In this document: positions 1-11,115 of the stretch, piece after piece | How positions within the stretch are numbered: position 1 is the first letter of the stretch | Layout: every line of letters starts with the position of its first letter | DNA from: Alectoria sarmentosa | Taxonomy: Eukaryota; Ascomycota; Lecanoromycetes; Lecanorales; Parmeliaceae | Assembly (NCBI GenBank): GCA_009733775.1 | Contig: WOGZ01000188.1 | Span: 1-64,000, forward strand | DNA length: 64,000 nucleotides | Reading direction: 5' to 3' | Position numbers and translations under genes: made by a program | The notes under the pieces: model-generated | What the model was told of the DNA's origin: nothing | Databases searched by the model: none | What the model saw: only the letters and a program-made list of their open reading frames with translations

Positions 1-3000
1 TAATATTTTCATTTAAATAATTTATATATATAAACAACTTTTAAATAATTATATATAAATTAATCGTATATTTTTTGAATAATAAACGTATATATCGATT
101 TAAATATTTATAAGCAATTTTATAATAAAGAATTTCGTTCGTAATAACGCATTTATTAAATATAGTATTTTTAAATTTCTTTTTATCAACAAAGATTGTT
201 TTGCGTATATTATTATATTTTTTATCGATTTTATTTATCTTTAACACTTTATAATAAAAAGAGTTATCGATAATTTTAATATTAAATTCAATATTATCGA
301 GATTTAATCGATTCGATATAAAAATAATTTAATGTTATTATTTAAATCGTTTATCTTTAAAATTCGTTGATTTATATTTAATTATTAATAAAGATATCGA
401 TTTTGAGAATTTAAAATCTCGAACGATAAATGATTTTAATATTGTATTTAAATAACATATAAAAATATTTAATTTAATAATAATTTAAGTTATGTTTTTT
501 AATAAAATATATAAAAATTTTATGACTTGTGAATATTTTAATCGAAATATTAATATATTATAATTTAAATCGTTAATGTTTTAAATATTATATAATAACG
601 AATAATTTTTTATTGTAAATTTAACAATTATACTCGATTGAAATAAGATTTTTATTATAAAAACTATTGAATGTAATACGTTTTCATTATTATATTATAA
701 TAATATTTTCTCGTTAACATAATCGAAAAAATTCGTTTTCAAAATTGCTTTTTTAAATTTATCGAAATGTCGCAAAATAAAAACTTATATAACGTTTATT
801 TTTATTTAAATAAAGACTTTTTAATAAATAAATGATTATTCGTAAATAATATCTTTTTTTATTAAACGAATCATCGATTTAATTATGTTTAAAAAGTCTT
901 TTATAAATCTTTTATAAAAATTATAAAAGTCGACGAAGGTTTATGTTTTTTTTAAATCAATAAACTTTATTTAATCGACGACGATTTATATTTTAATAAA
1001 GTTTATTCGTAATTTATTAATAAACATTAATAAATTTAAAAATTTAATTTTTTAAATATGAAATTCACATTTAAAAATGTTTGTTTATAAATCGATTTCG
1101 CGTAATTTTTAAAAGATTAATCGAATATATTAAACGTGTTTTTTTTTATTATAAATGAAAATATCATTTAAATATACTTAATAAAAATTATTAAAATTTT
1201 CAAAAAATATTATTTATATATTATTAATAAATAATAAGTTCGTTTATCAATTTAAATAAAAATATTCGATATTTATAAATTTTAAAACAGATAATAAATG
1301 TAATAAAGTTTTTATTATTTAAATATATTTTAAATTTATTAAAAACAACGATAATGTTTAATCGTATAAAATATTTATATTTTTATATTTTAATTAAAAT
1401 CTCATTTATTAATGAAATAAAATATCGATTTCTTTTAATAATAACGTTTAATTTTCGATATTTTATATAAAATCGAAATTTTTTATTTAATTTTTTAATA
1501 AATAAAATAGGCGAAATAAAAATATTATAATTAAATATAATAATTTTTTTTTCAAATGCTCGTTTAAATATTTCTTGATTTATTTAAATTTATAATTTGA
1601 TAACGAATATATTCGATTTTTTGATAATACGTTTTTATTTACTCTTTTAACGAATTTCAATTTATGATTATAAAAACGATGTGAAAATAATATATTCGTT
1701 TTTAATTTATCGAAAACATTCGCATAATTATGATATTTTTTAAAAATTTTATTAAACATCTTTTCGTGAATAAGAATTTTAATATTATTAATTTGAATAA
1801 TTTTCGAAGTATAAAATTTATAACATTTTTTGTATTTGCGTTTAAATTTATACGAATATTATTTATTAATTAATAAACGATTATTTTTTTATGATTGCGA
1901 TGTTATATTAAAAAATTTATTAAAAATATTATAAATCTCATTTATCGTCAAAAAAAACTTATTTTCTTTGTTTCGAATTCAATAATAATAAATCGATATA
2001 TCAATTTTAGCAATATCGATGAAATTAAATTTTTAAATCATTTTTTCTTTAAATGTTTTAAAAATTAATATTAATTTTTATTTATTTGAAATATTTTTTA
2101 AAAACTCAATATCGAAGTCGTTTTTATTCGATTTATTTTTAATAATAAATTTAAGAGAACGTATATAAATAATAATTAAAATAATTGATAAAAACGAGAG
2201 ATTTTTTAATAACGATGTTTTATTATTATTATATTTATATCGTTTAAAAATAAATAATAATTTATTTTTCAGCATATTAAAAATTATTTTATATTTATTT
2301 ATTTATAACTTTTCGAGAATTAAATTATGTTGTTTTAATTTAATATTCAAAATAAAACATAATTTTTTTTTATAATTATACACGTTTAATATAAATAATA
2401 AATTACTTAATTAACTATTTATTATATTTTTATAAAAATTCAAATTTGATAAAAGAATAAAACTCGATTTGTAAACGTTTATATATTTTAAAAACAAATT
2501 TTTTATTAATAACGTTATAAAGTTTTATGCATTTATAATTTATAAAAGATTTCGTAAACGATATTTATTTATTTTGCGAAAATAATGTAATCGTTATTCG
2601 AAAGAGTTAACGTGTTAAAAAATTGTTTAAATTATTTATAAAACACATTTCATTGTTATCTCTTATCGTAATTTTGATAAAAGTTATTTTTTTCTCGAAT
2701 CGAAAGAAGAATCATCATCGATGTTTATTTTAATATTATTAATTTTTTATTTCTCATTGATATTCACGAGATGTAATCGTATTTTCTTTAATATCTTTTT
2801 TCAATATTCGTTTAATTTTAAACGATTCAATTTTTTCGATAATAATCGATTTTATCATAAATATAATATATAAATTTCTTTAATATTATTTTTTGTTTCG
2901 ACTTAATAATTGAAACGAAAATCGCTTCGATAATTAAAATCGTTCGAATTGTTAATATTATATTAATAATTATAAACGATTTTTTTATTAAGTTTATAAT

Positions 3001-4890
3001 AATTCAAATAAAGATTATTATAAATATTCGAAAATTAATAATTCGTTTATTAATCATTATTCAATTTGAATAAATTTTTTTTTGCGTCTTTTAATAAGTT
3101 GAAATTTTTATATATATTATATAAAAGTTTTAATCGTATTATTAATTTTTTAAAAAGCTTATTTAAAAGAAATGCATCGTTTTTATCAAAAATATTTTCA
3201 AAACGAATAAAATTTAAATAGAATTCGATAAACGTTTATATATTTTACGTAAATGTTCGAAATTTACATTTAATCTTAATTTTTCGATCGAAATTCACAT
3301 AAATTTCGATTAATTAATTCATAATTTATATATAAAACGTATAAAAAAAATTGCATTTCGTAATCGTTTTATTAAAATATAATCTATTACTTTATTATCG
3401 AATCGTAAAATAATATAAATAATTTATAAAACATTATTTAAATTATAATTTTTATTAAATATAAGTTTTTATTTTATTTTAAAAATTCAATCGTTTTATA
3501 AAGAATCGACGTTATCGATAAAGATTAAAGAATTAAAAACCTTTATAAACTTGTTCTTTTTTGATATAAATCGATTTTTAAATTTATGATAAAAAAATTC
3601 ATTCTTTTAATTCTTCTTTAATGTTTAAAATTTTATTTAATTAATTTTTCGTTATAATTATGTTATTTATTTTTGATAATTATAAGCGATATTATTTATT
3701 TATTTAAATATTAATTTACTTTTATATTAAGAATTTATAATATCGTTTTATCGATAATAATTTTATGAAAATGAGTTATAAATTCACGAAAATCTTTTTA
3801 TTTAAAACGAAGTTAATTTAATATATCAATTTTTTTTAAACGTAATTTATATTCAATATAATAATTATTTATTAATATAAATATATTATAAATTAAATTT
3901 ATTATATTATTAAGAAAGATTTTTAAATATAATTAAAATACGACGTAATTTAATTTTATTCAAAAAAATTTGAAAATGATTTATTTTTTTCATTTCGATA
4001 AAAGTTATAAAAAAAAAAAAAAGATTTAAATATTTTAAAAGATATAACGTTAAGAAATATTATAACAATTTTTTTTTTATCATTTTTCATTTAATGTGTT
4101 TAACGATTTTCGTATAATAAAGAAATTTGATTTAATATATAAAAAATAATAAAGGATATTATTTAATCGTTTATTTATTTATCGAAGTTTTATAAAAATA
4201 ATGTGTTATTTAAATAACGTTTTTTTAATTTCGTTATTTATATAAAAAATATTTATTATATCGTCGTCGATTGCGTGCGAGAAAACTTAATAGTGCGAAA
4301 TAAAAAAAAATAGATTTTAAAAGATTATAAAATCGTGATTTATTGTTCGATAATAATATCGTAAAAAATTTAAATATTTTTAATAACAATCTTTCGAATA
4401 ATATAATCGATATTTTCTTAATTTAAAATAATTAAATAATAAATAATAATTTTTTTTAAATCGTTAATCGTATAAATAATTTAATATTTTTATTTATTTC
4501 TCGTTTATTAATTAACGAAATCGTTACGCTATTTCGTTTAATGTTTTTTTATAACGAATTATTTACATAATAAATTTATTTAAAAATACGATAACACAAT
4601 TTAATTTTTTATTAAAATTTTAATTAATAAATTTCTTAAATTCATTTATTAATTTAAATAAAATAAGTGTGATAATTTAATTTTAATGTTAAAATCGATA
4701 TAAAATTAAATTATATAAATATATTAAATAAAATAATTAAGTAAAAAGAAAATATGTATATAAAAAGAAAATATTTATATAAAAATAAATATTTCTTTTA
4801 AGACACGTTAAGTTTAATCGAATAATGTTAAAGAAATATAATATTTAAAAAAAGTTAACTTTATTAAAAATATAAAATACGCTTATAATA
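1..4890 (-). mobile_element. Ty3/gypsy LTR retrotransposon copy A, RIP-decayed, truncated by window edge
   Basis: This block aligns almost base for base, with small indels, to 44403-49320 (copy B), and in inverted orientation to copy C (50483-54267). It ends at 4890 in a 204-bp LTR. The coding strand is minus: near 1390-1525 the minus strand reads a reverse-transcriptase core (FRFYIKYRKLN followed by RNRYF), which matches the gypsy RT pattern LRFCVDYRKLN...RYPLP with A/T-biased substitutions. Every frame is broken by stops. Surviving cytosines are mostly in CpG, as expected if RIP changed CpA to TpA. Compared with copy B, the far LTR and about 2.2 kb of the element lie beyond the left edge. 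Confidence 0.85.
4687..4890 (-). repeat. 204-bp LTR of gypsy copy A
   Basis: It begins TGTTAAAAT on the plus strand and ends CGCTTATAATA. It aligns along its whole length to the LTRs at 42234-42437 and 49117-49320, which are also 204 bp. In coding (minus) orientation this is the 5' LTR. Confidence 0.85.
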
Positions 4891-5256
4891 ATATTATATA
4901 AAATAATATATATTATTTAAATTTTAATTGTTATTATAAATTATAAATAAAAATGTTATCGTTAAATATATATTACGAAATTTATATTTATAATTATAAT
5001 TTAACTTAAAAATCGTTTTATTATCGTTTCGATATTATTTTATTAAAAAAAATTTAATATTAAAAAAACTAAATATTAATTTAATTAAAAACGTAAAATT
5101 TTTAATACGTAATATTTAATATAAAAAAGTTATTAAAATTTCGAGAAAAATATTAAAAAAAAAAAATTAAATTTATTTATTATTAAAATAAAATATATTT
5201 AAAACTTATTTTAATTTTACGTTAATTATTTATTTATTAAAATTTAAGCTTTATTA
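4891..5256. other. AT-rich, no gene seen
   Basis: RIP-like AT-rich sequence between the LTR of copy A and the GC-balanced repetitive island. I see no reading frame and no recognisable repeat in it. Confidence 0.6.
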
Positions 5257-6255
5257 ACGATACTACTATGTCTGTATCGTGAATCTTACATCGGATGAAC
5301 ATCGACTACATATCGACTGGAAATCGAATGGGCAGCGGATGGGCAGCGGCTGAGCAGCAGTTGCGCATCGGTTGTCCAACTGTTGGGAATCGGATGGCAG
5401 TTTTAATGAAAAGTGATGGATTTTCATCCGATTCCCAGCGGTTGAGCAGTCGATGCTCAACTGCTATCCATTCGTTATTCATTCGCTGCCCGTCCGATAC
5501 TCATTCGTTATTTATCCGATATCCATTCGCTGTTCATCCGATATTCAATAATAATATGGTTGCAGTGGGTACGGTCATGACTATGTGATTATCGTGGGTA
5601 CGACCAGCCACGGCCATGTGGTTGCAGTGGGTACGGCCATGGCTGCGATGGGTACGGCCATGACCATGTGGTTGCAGTGGGTACGGCCAGCCATCGTGTT
5701 TGCTGGTGGTATTTAATGGTATTGAGGTTCGATTCCTAATGGCGCTGGTACAATGGTGTAGCTGTTTTCTATTTTCTGCCATGGCCATGTGGTTGCAGTG
5801 GGTACGGTCACGACTTTGTGGCTGCAATGACCTATGGTCATGTGATTGCAATGGGTACGGTCATGGCTGCGGTGGGTACGGTCAGCCACGGTCATGTGGT
5901 TGCAGTGGGTACGGCCACGATTATGTGGTTGCAATGGCTCATGGTCATGTGGTTGCAATGGGTACGGTCATGGCTGCGGTGGGTACGGTCATGACCATGT
6001 GGTTGCAGTGGGCTGTAATGGACATGGCCATGGCCATAATAATGTGATTGTGATGACTTATGAATATGTGATGCTTCTTCCTAAATGGTAACGGTTTGAC
6101 GATGATTTGACAGCCGCTGAGCAGCCGTTTGAAAACCTTTTAAAGATGTATAGCGGCTTTTCAACCATCGTATATCTGATGGAAAACCACCATCGGGTGA
6201 ACATCGGATGAATATCGGATATATATCGGATGTCAAACTTGTGTGACGGTCAACT
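5257..6255. mobile_element. Repetitive island with clustered ATCGGAT/ATCCGAT motifs at both ends; possible unclassified DNA element
   Basis: About 1 kb of GC-balanced sequence lies between AT-rich flanks, with abrupt changes near 5257 and 6255. The left 290 bp and the right 150 bp are packed with copies of ATCGGAT or its complement (for example near 5289, 5389, 5423, 5515, 5536, 6203, 6216 and 6228) and with GAGCAGC/GCTGAGCAGC. Internal inverted repeats include ACGATAC/GTATCGT at 5257-5280 and GGGAATCGGATG with its complement around 5384-5433. Short motifs clustered near both ends resemble the subterminal repeats of some cut-and-paste or foldback transposons. I found no clean terminal inverted repeat, target duplication or transposase. 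Overlapping open frames here are low-complexity translations of the repeats and are not called as genes. Confidence 0.45.
5560..6030. repeat. Degenerate minisatellite, core GTGGTTGCAGTGGGTACGG
   Basis: About a dozen imperfect copies of a unit containing CATGTGGTTGCARTGGGTACGGYCATG repeat in the same direction. Spacing is irregular at roughly 20-40 bp. A non-repetitive stretch at about 5697-5780 interrupts the array. Open frames on both strands encode only Gly/Cys/His/Tyr-rich or His/Asn-rich repeats and are consequences of the array. Confidence 0.75.
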
Positions 6256-6440
6256 TAGTAATAAAAAAACAAATTTTTAAAATTTTTATTTTTAATTATA
6301 TAATAACATTATTTTGCAATTATATTAATTTAAAAATTATTTATAAAATTATATCGTATTTAAAAAATTAACGATATATTCGAAATCTTAATTTTATAAT
6401 TGTGATTGAAAAACAAAAGCTCTATTAAGTTACGATTGTA
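6256..6440. other. Short AT-rich spacer
   Basis: RIP-like AT-rich sequence that separates the repetitive island from the first gene island. It contains no reading frame. Confidence 0.6.
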
Positions 6441-6450
6441 TTAAGTTACA

Positions 6451-6511
6451 GAAACAGTACTATTTCAATACGGTGTGCGCAGTCTAGGGCACGCCCGTAA
6501 GGTACTGTTTC
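6451..6511. repeat. Inverted repeat GAAACAGTAC/GTACTGTTTC at island edge
   Basis: A perfect 10-bp inverted repeat (6451-6460 and 6502-6511) encloses a 41-bp loop, exactly where composition switches from AT-rich to gene-like. It is preceded by a doubled TATTAAGTTAC. It could be a hairpin or the footprint of a small element. Confidence 0.5.
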
Positions 6512-7338
6512 AGGGTTGATTAAGCTCTTTTTAGGGGCGGAGAAGTAAGGGGCAAGCCGGAGCCAGGAGTAGGGTAGGTAGAGTATGGCAGCCATGTGAT
6601 TCGTTGACCCCTGACGCCGTCTCATATTTAGAGCCGAAGCCGCTAAGGTTTCAAAGGCGATTTCGAAAGATTAACGCCACGCATTCGTGCTTCCCCTTCC
6701 TTTCTCTTGCTTGGATTGAAGATTGAAGATTGAAGGGCGACTAAAGATTGAAGTACTCTATCTATTCTACTTCCGCCCCCATTTATGAAGAAAGCCAAGT
6801 TCAAATCTGCTACTTTGCTACTGGTTACAACTTACGTTTTACGAGGAGAATAAATTGCTTGTCTTGGCGACCTCCACTAATCCGTGATCGCTAGTAAACA
6901 TGGGCGCCATGCTCAGTCAACCTCTCCTATCCTACCATACCACTCTCTCCTCTCCTCCCCTCTGTCTCTCTTTTTCCACCATAGAAGTACACACTTTATC
7001 AATCATCTATTAACTTCAGTCTCTCATCGCTTTCCGTTTGCCTTGATGAACTTGTTGCTAGCCGACTTGAGCACGAATCATTCTTTTGTCCTTGCTCATT
7101 TATATCTTCCGACCCAAGCCCCTACAGTCCCTCTCCCTTCTTTGTGAATCCACGTCGAGTTCATTCCTTGTCATCGAGCCCCGATCGAGCCTTGCAACTT
7201 TTGCATCCAACATCATTCTCTGCTTTTATACACATAGCGCCAGTCCCTGTCGCCGCCTATACACAAAAAGTTTCAGCAAGGGCCACTCGACGCGGCCTTA
7301 GAACATTTTCCACACCTGCTGGTCAGCGCCATTACACC
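6512..7338. promoter_or_regulatory. Upstream region of the aspartic protease gene
   Basis: Non-coding sequence of gene-like composition. It holds a small GATTGAA tandem repeat near 6714-6755 and a pyrimidine-rich stretch near 6920-6980, a common feature of fungal promoters and 5' UTRs. The open frame continues upstream from the chosen start to a GTG at 7144, but its N-terminal part does not look like protein. Confidence 0.4.
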
Positions 7339-8878
7339 ATGCACCACCTAGCGAGCTCAGTATTGCTCTGCTCCACCCTCTTACTGGCATCTACTTCTGG
7401 CGCTTCCTCCAAAGCCCATGGAAAATCTTACAAACTCCACCGCAATGCTGTCGGGTCGGGACCCAAGGATGGTGTGATGGTTCTGGAGAAGGCATATCGA
7501 AGACGCAATTGGACCCCTCCGGAAGGGGTGAGTGCGGCCGTTGCATTTCAGGAAGATGTCGTTGCCAATCCGGTACACTCAACTATCATGGAAGATGTCG
7601 CTGTTAGAGGAGATGGCACAGACTCTGGAACAGTCACTGCAAAGGCTTATGGAACCAATACCGAGTATCTATGCCCAGTCAGCATTGGCGCACAGATATT
7701 CAACATGAACCTTGACACTGGCTCTTCGGATCTGTACGTTTTTATTCCATTCATTTATCAAACTTCCTCTTGAATTGGGTTGATCGATCGTCTGCACAGT
7801 TGGGTATTCAACACAGCTTTGCCAGCCGCTGATCAAAAAAGCCACGATGCCATCTATAATCCGTCTGAATCCAAATCTTTCCACAGCATTCCAGGCGCCT
7901 GGTTTGACGTTTCATACGGGGACAATTCAAGCACAAGTGGAGTCGTGGGCAAGGATACCGTGCAGATAGGAAGCATCACTGTGGTGGGCCAAGCGGTCGA
8001 ACGTACGTGTTTTCGGAGTCCATGTTTCCTCTTTTGGACCAGACCTTGAATACTGAGGCATGTCTTAGGAGTTTCTACTCCATAGACATGTTCCAAAGCT
8101 CAGTACATTCTCTCAAATAAGTAATTCTGACTCCGAAATCATAATCTAGTGCCGAGCACTGTCAGTTCCCAATTCAGCGGCGACACCCACTCCGACGGCA
8201 TCGTTGGTCTGGGATTCTCGCAATTTGGTAATAGCATCAGGCCATCTCCGATGCCAACATTTTTCGAGGAAGCAGCGCTCATGCTTCAGGAAAATATTTT
8301 TACCGCCAATCTCAAAGATGGAACCCCAGGCCAATATGAGTTCGGCAGGATCGATGGTTCAGCTTACAAAGCCCCTCCTACATACACCGCAGTCAATAGC
8401 TCCGGTGGTCTTTGGCAATTCGATCTCAGCCAGTACGCCGTTGCTGCCGACACATATGGAGGCGTTGTGAGTCCTGCGATCGCGGACACAGGGTCATCGC
8501 TCCTGATGCTGGACCCGGCTATCGTAAACAACTACTATGCCCAAGTCCCAACCAGCACGGACGACGAACAGGGGAGAATATTTCCATGCGATACAGCGCT
8601 CCCTGATTTCAGCTTCGGCATCGGAAGCACTATGGCCACCATATCCGGAAGCCTTCTGAATTACACATCAGTACCACGAACTTCAGGTGAGCTTTTCCCG
8701 CTGATCAGCTTGTTGCCTTCCAGACTGTACTGACGCGTGAATTGCACTAGAATGCTACGGAGGTATTCAATCAAACCTCGGCAATGGGCTGAACGTATTT
8801 GGCGACATCATGTTTGCTTCACAGTTCGTCGTCTTCGATGCCGGTGCATTGCGGATTGGATTTGCTCCTCATGCATAG
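7339..8878 (+). CDS. Secreted pepsin-family (A1) aspartic protease
   Basis: Exons 7339-7733, 7800-8002, 8150-8686 and 8751-8878 encode 420 residues. The three introns (66, 147 and 64 bp) have GT-AG ends, and joining them restores the family sequence at every junction (for example DTGSSDL|WVF). The product is an endopeptidase of family A1 (pepsin, penicillopepsin). Residues 1-25 look like a signal peptide (MHHLASSVLLCSTLLLASTS), so it is probably exported, and a propeptide follows. The two catalytic aspartates are visible: D126 in DTGSSDLW and D312 in DTGSSLLML. The flap motif SYGDNSSTSG is also present. The ATG at 7339 was chosen because the signal peptide starts there. The gene lies at the island edge, 1 kb from repeats, and faces the next gene tail to tail. 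The 147-bp second intron is the least certain join. Confidence 0.9.
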
Positions 8879-9307
8879 ATCCCATACTGGATTTTGCAGA
8901 TCTTAATGTCTATTTGAATGTCAACCTTATAATGGAAACAACAATGAATAATATCAGCGCGACACGATGATTTGCGAGATGGAAAACAGTTGCCTAAGAC
9001 TTATGAAAAAAGCGTTTTTGATGCGGGTTGAGAAATCGCTGTTCCAATCAATCATTTACTTTTCTCTGTCGAGGAATGGAATCCCCAAGGACGTGTACCT
9101 CTTCAAACATCAGGAGTCTCATCGAATTTATCATTGTTATCTCGGCTTCGCCATCGACAGTATGTATATGAACGACCGTGATACTCATCATCGAATCATT
9201 GGTTCATCGACTGGAGTGCCGCAGCTGCAGCCGGTATCTCTTGGTCTTTGGGTAAGATGTCTGGAAGTGGCCCTACTGGCGTGATACTCTGTATTGATTG
9301 GTATACG
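8879..9307. other. Convergent intergenic region
   Basis: This lies between the 3' ends of the protease gene (+) and the hydroquinone reductase gene (-). The one longish open frame (8967-9284) has no recognisable domain or conserved features and is probably 3' UTR or spacer. Confidence 0.5.
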
Positions 9308-10591
9308 TCAGTTATTCCAATCCGAGATCGGTAGGCAGCATGAAAAGGAAGCGAGGAGTCTTACGAAGGAATTTATCTGCTTGTGACTCTTTGTGTAGTG
9401 GTTTTTGATATGCTCAAATTGCGTCGTGTCCTTGAACGCCGGTACGTCCCAGTACAATTTCCTGAGCCATTTGTGCAGCTCAGGATATCCTGATCTGATA
9501 TCACGGATGTTGCACTTGAAATGTTGCACATAGACGGGATCGAAACGAACGATGGTAGTGTAGAGGCGGACGTCTGCTTCGGTGATGTTGGTGCCGAAAT
9601 AATAGGGACCAGCGTGTTTAGTAAGGTGAGCTTCGGCGCGGTCGAGGGAGGCGAAAAGGGGTTTGACGGCTTGTTCATAAGCTTCTTGGGTCCTAAAGAT
9701 GGTAAGCTTGTGGCCGAAAGACTTGCAATGAGGATGGGAAGAGGAAACGACGTACGTAGCAAAGCCGGATTTGTAGACTCCATTGTTGATGTCGTTATAG
9801 GTCCAGTCATTCGTACTTTCAATCTCTGCTCTCAATTTCTCCGGTAAAAGGTCAACGCTCTTGTACCTGTCTGGGACCATGTCATCGAATTCTGTATAGA
9901 ACATGCGGATGATTTCGCTGGACTGAAGGTAGATACATTAACTTCTTCTATACCCCTAGTCAGAAGAGTCGAAGACGCACCTCATTGCTGACTATCTTGT
10001 GTTGTTTGATATCATAAAGAGTTGGCACAGTGAAACGCCCCGTATAGTCGGCATCAACGTCGAAGTAGATGTCTTGAAGATGGGTGAAGTTCTTGTGTAT
10101 TGGGTCCGATGTGACGTTGTCTCCCGGGATTTTCTCTTCCGGGGTTGCAAAGCGCCATCCTTTTGACGGTCAACAATCAAAACTTGCCTCCGAGGTAATT
10201 CGATCGAAGAGTAACTAGCTACCTTTTTCCAGCATCTCCCAATGGACCGAAGTATATGGAATGATATCTTCAAGCCCCTTCAGATTGCGAACAATGAGCG
10301 TACGGTGAGCTGGATTTTTGCTTAGCATACGCAGATGTGACGGCTTGTGGATGAGATAGAACGAACCCCAAGGACAGGCATATGAGACATAGAGATGATA
10401 TCTGCCTTTCTCTGAGGGAAACTCGGCGCCTGGTTGCTTGGAGATGTGATTTCGGAATTGGGACTGTCCTCTTTTGAATTCGCCCGACTTGTCGGCCCAA
10501 TTGGTGATCGATTGACCTTTACCTGACTGATGAAAATGACCATGTCAGAGCTTGAAAGCACAGGGAAGTCTTTGGAGTCTCGTACTGCCAT
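9308..10591 (-). CDS. Glutathionyl-hydroquinone reductase (Xi-class glutathione transferase)
   Basis: Six exons on the minus strand (10586-10591, 10367-10526, 10223-10309, 9981-10159, 9756-9922, 9308-9692) total 984 nt, which is 327 codons plus stop. All five introns are 57-63 bp with GT-AG ends. Xi-class enzymes remove glutathione from glutathionyl-hydroquinones using a catalytic cysteine. That cysteine is C53 in YVSYACPWAHRT. Family landmarks follow in order: GWRFATPEE, YTGRFTVPTLYD, NESSEIIRMFY, then the C-terminal helical domain with TEADVRLYTTIVRFDPVY and YPELHKWLR. The first exon holds only two codons (Met-Ala); it was inferred because the frame of exon 2 is closed by a stop just upstream and has no ATG. 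The last ~20 residues differ from the usual C-terminus. It is related to yeast Ecm4/Gto enzymes. Confidence 0.88.
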
Positions 10592-11115
10592 GATGGAAGA
10601 CGATACATGTATGTTGACCGATTGAACCCTGCAGAATTTGCTCAATCAAAAAGGGTCAACAAATAAGATTATCTCTTCCTCTAAATGTTTGCAGCAGATG
10701 AAGCAGACATCTTGTATCATATTGCGAATGACGGGTATTGATAGTTTGCTTTGGCGGGGGACCTTATCGATTAACCACTCTCAGCGGGGTCATGCCTTTC
10801 CCTTATCACGACGCAGATAATGGAGCCACCAGGAGCTGAGAGCATCACAAAAGTAATTGCAAGTTTCTGCAAAGCCATCGTCGCCTTACCTTGCCGTGGC
10901 CTTCGCGACATCTCGATTGCGAGTTCTATCGATGCAAACAGGTTGCAGTCGCCGAGCTATGCCATTCTACAAACAATATACCCATGTCTATCTACCACGA
11001 CATTATGTACCAAATACAATGCTAGCCTATCTATGCCTGTGAAGACCCCATTTCCGTCTAACAGCTGCTCACTGAAAGCGGTATGTAAGCCATAGCAAAT
11101 GCTAACAATGCATCA
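10592..11115. promoter_or_regulatory. Intergenic: upstream of hydroquinone reductase, downstream of UBA1
   Basis: About 520 bp separating two minus-strand genes. Small open frames (for example 10820-11095 on plus) show no family features. This should contain the reductase promoter and the UBA1 terminator region, but I recognise no specific site. Confidence 0.4.

Noticed and set aside
5723..5765. GGTTCGATTCC resembling a tRNA T-loop/B-box inside the minisatellite gap, and GGTGTAGCTG nearby resembling an A-box
   Set aside because: The T-stem pairs poorly, no matching acceptor strand exists upstream, and the A-box-like string lies after, not before, the B-box. No tRNA or SINE structure can be built.
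5266..6091. Several 60-115-codon open frames on both strands
   Set aside because: They are translations of the ATCGGAT and GGGTACGG repeats in overlapping frames, with repetitive composition and no domain.
8967..9284. 105-codon plus-strand frame between the protease and reductase genes
   Set aside because: No conserved features, no splice signals needed, and it lies between two convergent 3' ends; most likely chance.
10820..11095. 91-codon plus-strand frame upstream of the hydroquinone reductase gene
   Set aside because: No recognisable motif, overlapping frames are equally open, and it lies in the expected promoter.
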